64,000 nt of DNA from Brachionus koreanus (lineage: Eukaryota; Rotifera; Eurotatoria; Ploima; Brachionidae). Positions 57,401 to 64,000 of this stretch are shown here, in pieces. The notes below the pieces were generated by a model. That model did not search any database. It was not told the DNA's origin and worked only from the letters and a program-made list of their open reading frames with translations. The stretch is taken from assembly GCA_016987375.1 (NCBI GenBank), contig PJRA01000005.1, positions 1,063,652 to 1,127,651 of the forward strand. Direction: 5' to 3'. The position numbers and the translations under genes were made by a program. Position 1 is the stretch's first letter. Each line of letters begins with the position of its first letter.

Positions 57401-60400
57401 TAATAAATTTTGTGATCTTCAACCGGTGCTGTTTTTTACGCTTTTTTGAAAATTGTTTTTTAAGCATACCTCAACAAAATTGGTGTTAAGTGAAAATGAA
57501 TAGTTTAAAGTAAAGACTCAATTGTTCAGAATTTTTGTTTAGGATTAAAAATGCAGATAATATTAAAAAAGTCTATTTTGTTCACTACTTAAAGGTCTGA
57601 TTAGTTTTTTCTCTTAAATAAAAAAAAAGAATTATTTTTTTATACTTATTTCACATGATTATTGTTCTATATTTAAACGGTTTAAGTTTAACAAGTTCGC
57701 TCGTTAATGTTATGATATTTGGTTATTTAAAATTATTAAAAATGCTTCCAATATTGGAAAAAAACTCAATCTCATAATAGGATTTAAATTAAAACGATTA
57801 AAATTTTAAGTTATCAGTAAATTAAAATGGGAATTTTGAATTTTTTCAATCATTTACATATTTCTTGACTAATAAACGTGTGGGTTAATAGCCCAAGTTA
57901 CATTAAAGAACCTTGTCATCAAACAGACTTTTTTTAGATTTTTTTATGTAATAAAAAAAATTACAAAAATTTTTAAAAATTTTTTATTCAAGAGCTTATT
58001 TTAACTGATAAAATAAAAAAAATCTATTAAAATTTCGATTAGAAAAAATTTCATTACTTATAATTTTTACTTAGAAATTCTTAAATTCAACTATTGGTAT
58101 TAACCCACGTGTTATTTAAAAAGTATATACTTTAATTTATTTTCGAGACTTAATTTTAAATTTTCAAAAATCAATAGTTAAATTTACGTTAAGAAATTTT
58201 ATTTTATTTAATTATATATCAGTTGTCTAATACAAAATTTTTATCATTTAAAAAAGAACATCAATTTACAGTGTCTGTAAAAACAAGTTGGCAAAATTAG
58301 TCTTTCTCGAAATTATTTTAAAAAATTAAAAAATTTTATTGATTAATAGAAACATATCAAATATAAAAATATAAATTATTAATTTGTATGAAAGAAAAAT
58401 TAAAAACGTGAGCTATTAGATAAGCAATTTTAATTTATAGCAATTATTCATTATACATTTTTTGAATTTATACTGATTTAAACAAAAATTTCAAGCATAA
58501 AAAATACGAAGCTCATCCTTTTGGTTAATAATTTTTAAAATTGATAAGAATTTTGCTTAATTAGATTTTATCATGATTGATGGAATAAATTATTTTTAGA
58601 ATTGGCAAAATTTTTGTGTTAGATAAAAATAACTGGAAATAGCTGAGAGTAATTGAGATCTTTTCCATTGCAAAACAAGAACGTGTATAGTCTCGTTTAA
58701 CAATAAAAGGAAATAGATACCCCAGATTGATGAAAAAATTAAAAATCGATTTTAGGCTAATGCTCTTGTAATTCTTGAAAATATTTATGCTTATTTTATG
58801 TGAGATTATCAATGCTTTTAGAAAATAATCTGAAAATAATTAAATTGTTCAATTCAGTTCTGACTTGGGCTGAATTCATAATTTATTTTTCAAATATCCT
58901 GATCTAAACCAATTTATAAAATCATGTACTTTATTGCGCAAGCAGTAATCATTTGATTCATAAACCCAGTCGAAACATAAATCAATATATGCTACTAAAA
59001 AAAATTTTTTTTTGAATAAAAACTAGATTAATTGAAGAGGAACAGCGTCGACAAAAAGAAATGATGGAACAAAAAGAAAAAAAACTTAGAGAAGAGGATT
59101 TGAAGCTAATGGAAGAAAACAAGAAAAAAAGAGAAGAAATTCAAAGGTAAATAAAATAATCAATTTTAAAAATATGACTTCTATTCTTCTCATGGACAGA
59201 AAACAAATACAAGAAGCTCTAAACCAGCAAACATATCCACACTTCAAGGCATATGCGGAACAACAGCATCCCAATAACGCACAAGCTGTATTTTCATCAA
59301 TTTAAAATTTAAAAAATTTTTATCATTTTTTTTCTAAAGCAAGAAGAACTAATCAAACAATTACAGGAACAACACTTTGAACAGTACATGAACCAAGTTT
59401 ACCAGCAGCAGTTGCTTCACCAACAGCAACAAGCTGAACAACTAAGAGCTCTAAAAGTAACAATTTTAGAATTTTAAATTATTGCATAAATTAAATTGAA
59501 AATGAATTTAAATTAAAGAATAATGAACTTGAATTGGTAAAAAATAAACTTAATTAAAAAAAAAAGCTTATTATTAACTTTTATAATTAAATCTAATCAC
59601 TTAATTTTTAATTTTAATTTTTCTTATTTTTACACAAATTAAAAATCAATTAATTAAGAATAAGTAAAAAAAAACAATTTTTTTTTAAGAAAGCCCAAAA
59701 AAAACAAGAACAACAGACTGAAGAAGAATTTAAAAAATTATACGTCAATGAAACTGAGTCAAATAAAAATCATGAATCAGTTAATATGACTATGGTATCG
59801 GAAAAAAGCGATCAAGCTAATGGAAATACGGATAATTCAGATGTAACAAACAATGCCTCATTGATCAGCAAAAAAGAAGAGAACGAGGAAGATGACAATG
59901 AAGAAGATGAAGAAGAAGAAGAGGAGTTACCACCAATATCTGCTGCATCTATGTTGACCAGGAAAGATATAAAGGAGTTTAAAGAAAGTGTGCGAAGAGA
60001 TAACGATGCAATAATAAAAGTAGGAAGTGGTGAGACAGTTACAGTAAGAGTGCCGACACATGAAGATGGTCGACTTATATTCTGGGAATTTGCCACTGAT
60101 TACTATGACTTAGGATTTGGTCTTTATTTTGAATGGACTATTTCTCCATCGAACAATGTAACTGTGCATGTAAGTGACTCGAGCGATGATGAAGAAGGCG
60201 AAGAAGAAGAAGGAAAACAAGATCCGGAAAAAGGCGACAAGTCAAATGAAAACAAGCCACCATGTGATGAAATTATACCAATTTTTAGACGCGATTGTCA
60301 TGAAGAAGTGTACGCAGGCAGTCATTTATATCCGGGTAAAGGTGTCTATTTGCTCAAGTTCGATAATTCTTATTCTCTTTGGAGGTCAAAGACTCTTTAC

Positions 60401-60424
60401 TATCGGGTCTATTACAGCAAATAA
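54402..60424 (+). CDS. ACBD3: ACBD3 / GCP60 Golgi scaffold protein
   Basis: Seven exons with matching phases, 474 residues: 54402-54486, 54540-54675, 54729-54872, 59027-59146, 59200-59287, 59340-59456, 59690-60424. ACBD3 sits on Golgi membranes by binding giantin and recruits PI4KB. Domains in order: acyl-CoA-binding domain ([12 protein letters not shown] ... [16 protein letters not shown] ... [11 protein letters not shown] ... [17 protein letters not shown]), a charged E/K/R coiled coil, a Q-rich segment ([18 protein letters not shown]), an acidic linker, and the GOLD domain from [19 protein letters not shown] to the end, with [41 protein letters not shown] and the terminal [16 protein letters not shown], all very close to vertebrate ACBD3. 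The long N-terminal Ala/Pro-rich part of the mammalian protein is absent. The third intron is 4154 bp and contains inverted-repeat elements. Confidence 0.95.
55660..55790. repeat. Diverged copy of the 27292 mariner-like MITE
   Basis: Shares, in order, GTTCTGTWAATGCAAMAT, ACTCTGCAAA and GATGCAACTAWGTATGTTG with 27380-27530. The outer ends were not located. Confidence 0.45.
56603..57166. mobile_element. MITE with about 85-bp terminal inverted repeats
   Basis: The left arm (56603-56695) and right arm (57075-57166) are inverted copies: both begin AAGGTTCAC(G/A)CGT.GCAAA, and the inner 45 bases, including TTAAATTATTAATCTGCATA, are almost identical. The 380-bp middle has no recognisable coding. 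Target-site duplication not clear. It lies in the ACBD3 intron; the 62-residue frame at 56429-56617 overlaps its left end and is not a gene. Confidence 0.75.
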
Positions 60425-60544
60425 CACGTGTCTTTTATCAATTTAACTCCTTAATCAGATTTTTATATGTTGTTTTAGTTATGCGGGCAATTCATTCTAC
60501 TGATCTTTGTTTGACATCGGACATTTTAATTTTTTTTCTAATCA

Positions 60545-60600
60545 ATTAGCTTTTATTTTATTATTATTATTATTATTATTATTAATACTATTTTATAAAA
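60545..60600. repeat. ATT trinucleotide microsatellite
   Basis: About eight tandem ATT units (about 60558-60584) in the ACBD3 3' flank, followed by AATAAAG at about 60609, a possible polyadenylation signal. Confidence 0.85.
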
Positions 60601-60754
60601 TTAAACATAATAAAGAAATCTAAATCGATAATTTGCTTTCAATTCAAAACATGTTTTGTCCACTATTTTTTTTTGTAAAAAGAAAAATTTTCAAATTTAT
60701 GTAAAATTATTTTAATCTAAAAATCTAAAATTTAAATTTTTTTAATCTATAAAG

Positions 60755-60976
60755 TATGCCGATTAAAAATAGTTGTGCATTGAAAAAAGAAATTAATGCT
60801 GTTTCAAAAGAATTCGATGAGTCTGGGTTTGAGGTATTTGTTCCAAAAAGAGCACAGGAATCGAGTTTAACAATCAATTGATAAGTGATAAGGAACCAAA
60901 ATTGTGATATCAATGCGGCATGCAAATGAAGAAAAGACGTTACTGGACTTGTCCGAATAAATGTGTAAAAAAATAA
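60755..60976 (+). pseudogene. Degenerate small gene with Cys-rich KRRYWTC motif
   Basis: A start codon at 60755 opens 41 residues (MPIKNSCALKKEINAVSKEF ...) ending at a stop near 60880. In another frame, after a one-base shift and one TGA, the sequence continues YQCGMQMKKRRYWTCPNKC and basic residues to a stop. The CG..M.....YWTCP.KC pattern looks like a small zinc ribbon. The two parts were probably one frame. Family not recognised; such short zinc-ribbon frames are often parts of transposable elements. Confidence 0.4.
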
Positions 60977-60979
60977 AAA

Positions 60980-63040
60980 GAATTGTATCGAATAAACTGC
61001 CATTTAAATAGATTTTGTTTTTAATTAAAAATTAAAATATTTTTTTAGGATTTTTTTAATTTTATATATTGTGATTTTCTGAATAAAATTGTGAAAAAGT
61101 TTAAAATTGGCGGTATTCGAAATAATTTTTTATATATTTTTAACTTGAAATCAAAATCTGATCATATCAAGATTTTGATAAAAAAATATAATTTTTAGTA
61201 TCTTGAAATAAAAAAAAATACTTCAAAAAGATACACAGAAGAATACTATGTTTTATGAAAGTATTTAGAAAGTGTTTGTATATCTTTATTAAATGATAAT
61301 AAAGAAAAAAATTTTAACTGGGCTAGAATTAAATCTAATTATTTTGAAAAATTTCTTTATTAAGTAAACTTGACTTTTTTATTCATTTTTATGAAAGATG
61401 AAGATTATGAAAGATTTCAGCACGAAATCCTATGCTTCAAAAATTAAATATTTTCCGATTTCCGCAACTAAATTAGTTATTCATTTTAATTTATAATTTC
61501 CAATTGGATCTGCTTTTGACAAATTTTTTAATAAAATAAATTTTCTTTCCATGATTAACATGATTGTTCAAATTGGACCTTATACATCTATTTTATATTC
61601 AAAAAATTTTGCATTTAGAATTTATACTTAAATTATTACAGAAATTAAAATGAGAAATTTATTGTTCATATTTCGCGAAAAAATAGGCAAACAGATTTCC
61701 TGAATTTAATGAGATTTTAGAAATTTGCATGCATATTATATCATGCTCCAGCTATGATAACAAAGGCATTGATCATGAATTTATAGAATTTTTTATTAAA
61801 TCTATTAGTAAATTTACTCATCAAACTAATTCATAAAAATTTTTTTTCTTTTTAGATTTAGAATTTATGAATTTTTAAATTGAAGAAATGCAAACCAGCT
61901 CAAAATTCTTCAAAACAATTTGGGCAAAATTTTAAATTTCAAATGTCAATTATTATATTTGTTTTATTTCCAGTTGTTGCAATAATTATTTATTTAATTC
62001 TTTTATTAATTATTTTTTACAAAAGTTGAACGTTTTGCAGTTAATTTTATTGAAAAATTAATAAAGATATATTTATAATTTTATTTTTTAACAAGTAATG
62101 GTTTCAATTTTTCAAAAAACTCGGCTTTTCTTTGTTTTAATTTGATTTGAATTTTAAGTATTTTATTAATTTTGAAAAATCCGATTTCAATAATAAATAC
62201 TTTATAGTAATGCCTTTTTTTGATTGTTTATTATTTGAAAACTATTTTGTTATGATTTTTTTGCTCTGTGAGGCTTTCAAAATTGATACCACAGCATTTT
62301 TCAATTAGAGAAAATCAAAAGTTTAAATAAAAATAAGAACGAGAAGCTAATTATCTAGATTTTTTTGATAATCAACTTCTCGAAGTAAAAATATTTTACT
62401 TCAGACTCATAATTTACTTTAAATTCGATTTAAAAGTGTATCTTTTAATTAAGTTTAAATTGTAAAAAAATTTAAGAAAAGAATGTTCGATTTTAGTATT
62501 TATTTGTTAATAAATGGGATTTTACCTAGAAAAGCACTTAGATTAAAATAATAATAATATTTATAAGCTACAGCAGGAGGAACAGCGGAGCAGAGGCTGC
62601 TCGCTTTGTTAGTTAGTAATACAAAAAATAAATTTTCTAGCATAATTTAACTAGCATATTTGTATTTTATAGTTTTATAGTTTTTATAGTTTATATTATC
62701 TTTTGTTGTTTAAAATATTTTTTTAATAACTTGATTTCATTTTAGAAATTTAAAAATAAATAAATGACTTAATAATACCTGTACTTTTAAAATAATTAGT
62801 ATCACGAACAAAAAACTACTTTGTTTGCGTATTAAATAATTTTTTCATGAACAAAATTCTTTTAAAAATAAAAGACGTACTAATTAATAAAAAACTGTTT
62901 ATTCTATTTAATTCTCTTGTTCAAAATATTATAAAAAACAAAAATTGCTTAATTTGTTGCAGAAATTACTTAGTTTCTATCTAAAATTGATTATTTTATG
63001 TTTAAAAAAATTAAATTTTATTGCTTTACTAAACAAGGCC
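60980..63040. other. AT-rich intergenic stretch
   Basis: No gene recognised. A GC-rich patch (CAGCAGGAGGAACAGCGGAG) is at about 62570-62600, standing out from the surroundings, with no open frame of any length. Confidence 0.5.
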
Positions 63041-63044
63041 AAAA

Positions 63045-63145
63045 ACTCGATTTAAAAATATAAAGTAAAAAATAAAAAATGATTTTTTATTTAAAAAAAA
63101 ATATTATTAAAAATTATTTTTTATTTTTTACTTTAAAATCGAGTC
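63045..63145. repeat. Inverted repeat (hairpin, about 40-bp arms)
   Basis: Left arm from 63045 (ACTCGATTTAAAAATATAAA then GTAAAAAATAAAAAAT) and right arm ending at about 63145 are inverted copies with a small bulge. AT-rich except at the outer ACTCGATT ends. Possibly a small MITE. Confidence 0.6.
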
Positions 63146-63212
63146 TTGATGACGCATTAAATTAATGTTTGATACGGTCCTAAACGCGTGATGCGAGATG
63201 TACTTTAGAGAT

Positions 63213-63271
63213 GATGGTCCAAAGACGCGTTTTAACATGTGATACAGCATAATCGAACGAGGAAATACGGC
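63213..63271. repeat. Dispersed repeat, copy 2 (GGTCCAAAGACG family)
   Basis: Matches 37616-37676 as described there. Beyond it, to 64000, the sequence is AT-rich and I recognise no gene. Confidence 0.7.
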
Positions 63272-64000
63272 ACTGCAGTCATTAACCATCTACTGAAATT
63301 AGCCCTTTCCAAACATTGTAAATTCAATACAAATTTATTTTTGTGCTAATGCATTCAGCACAGTGCAAAAAGCAATGATAATTTAATTTTTATAATATTC
63401 TTTCTAAGAAGATGGTAAAATTTATTAATCAAATTTTACCAGTTTGTTGCTTGAATCAAACAGTGATTTTTCAAATAAAAAAGCATGGACAACAGGTTGG
63501 TGTGCATTATATGAGGCTGGACAGATTTCAAATTATCTAATAGAAGTAAATATTCTTATTCATAATGATTAAAATGGTTCATTTAGAAATGAATTATAAT
63601 ACTTAAAATTCGATTTGCGGTGGAGAAAATAATAAAAGCACTTGACAAGAAAATTCTTTGTTATAAAAGATATGATGGAAAGTTATAACTAGCAAATATT
63701 AATAGCTAATTATTTAATTTAAAAATTAAGATATTAAGAAATTCTTAATAAGTTTCAATTTCAAACACACATTAATTTTATTAAAAGTTATTTTTTAAAT
63801 TTATCTATTTTACTTGTTTTTTTTTTCAATTTTAGTAAATTAAATTTAATAGAATTTTTTTTTTTTTGCTTTTAACACTAATTTTTACCTTTTTTAAACT
63901 AAAATAAACTAAATCTTACATAAATTTTAGTGACAAAAAAGGCAAATGATTTTCAGCTTTTTTAAGTTTTATAGACAACCAAAAAAATTTTTTTTTTAAA

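Larger units (their letters stand above)
54873..59026. other. Large ACBD3 intron
   Basis: 4.15 kb of mostly featureless AT-rich sequence between the ACBD and coiled-coil exons. It holds the repeats listed at 55660-55790 and 56603-57166. A short inverted pair GTGTGGGTTAATA / TATTAACCCACGTG lies at 57880 and 58100. No coding sequence on either strand was recognised. Confidence 0.6.

Noticed and set aside
57873..58120. Inverted GTGTGGGTTAATA / TATTAACCCACGTG pair
   Set aside because: Arms are only about 18-20 bp with mismatches, and flanks do not extend the match; not enough for an element.

Overview
This is a nuclear genome window from a small animal. It is very AT-rich, genes are broken by GT-AG introns mostly about 50 bp long, and the gene set is animal: a PIX-type Rho GEF, Gdown1/POLR2M, ACBD3/GCP60, AMN1, a BTB-BACK-PHR protein, PPEF and an alpha-1,4-galactosyltransferase-like enzyme. 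The mixture of compact introns, extreme AT content and many decayed Tc1/mariner and LINE fragments would suit a monogonont rotifer such as Brachionus. That assignment is my inference, not something the sequence proves. There is one assembly gap (N, 14604-15139).

Layout. 1-10565 (+): an M1 aminopeptidase gene, cut at the left edge, that appears to encode two complete peptidase units in one reading frame. 11044-12090 (-): a degenerate coiled-coil gene of unknown role. 12267-13664 (-): a secreted leucine-rich-repeat protein. 14453-15450: mariner-like debris around the gap. 15998-17203 (-): a Golgi glycosyltransferase, whose almost identical but frameshifted duplicate lies at 34769-35973. 18468-19247 (+): an unknown basic protein. 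20680-21540 (-): a dead Tc1 transposase. 25171-30514 (+): a two-Ig-domain surface protein with a 4.4 kb intron that holds, on the opposite strand, an intronless PPEF phosphatase gene (27715-29511), a small inverted-repeat element and a perfect triple 194-bp tandem repeat. 33012-33901: a mariner-like element with about 90-bp terminal inverted repeats.

37876-51475 is the gene-dense part: POLR2M (-), ARHGEF7/PIX (-), a small coiled-coil ORF (+, divergent from PIX), a nucleoplasmin-FKBP prolyl isomerase (+), a LINE fragment (-), AMN1 (-) and a BTBD gene (-). ACBD3 (+) runs from 54402 to 60424 with a 4.15 kb intron. The rest (60425-64000, 51590-54400, 21700-25170, 30515-33010) is AT-rich, non-coding sequence with scattered repeats.

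The genes do not form one pathway; they are ordinary housekeeping and signalling genes. The unusual content is architectural: the double aminopeptidase, the nested antisense PPEF, the pair of glycosyltransferase copies whose coding parts are far more alike than their flanks, and several small inverted-repeat transposons whose ends and target-site duplications can be read directly. I saw no CRISPR array, bacterial operon or convincing novel defence-type system.
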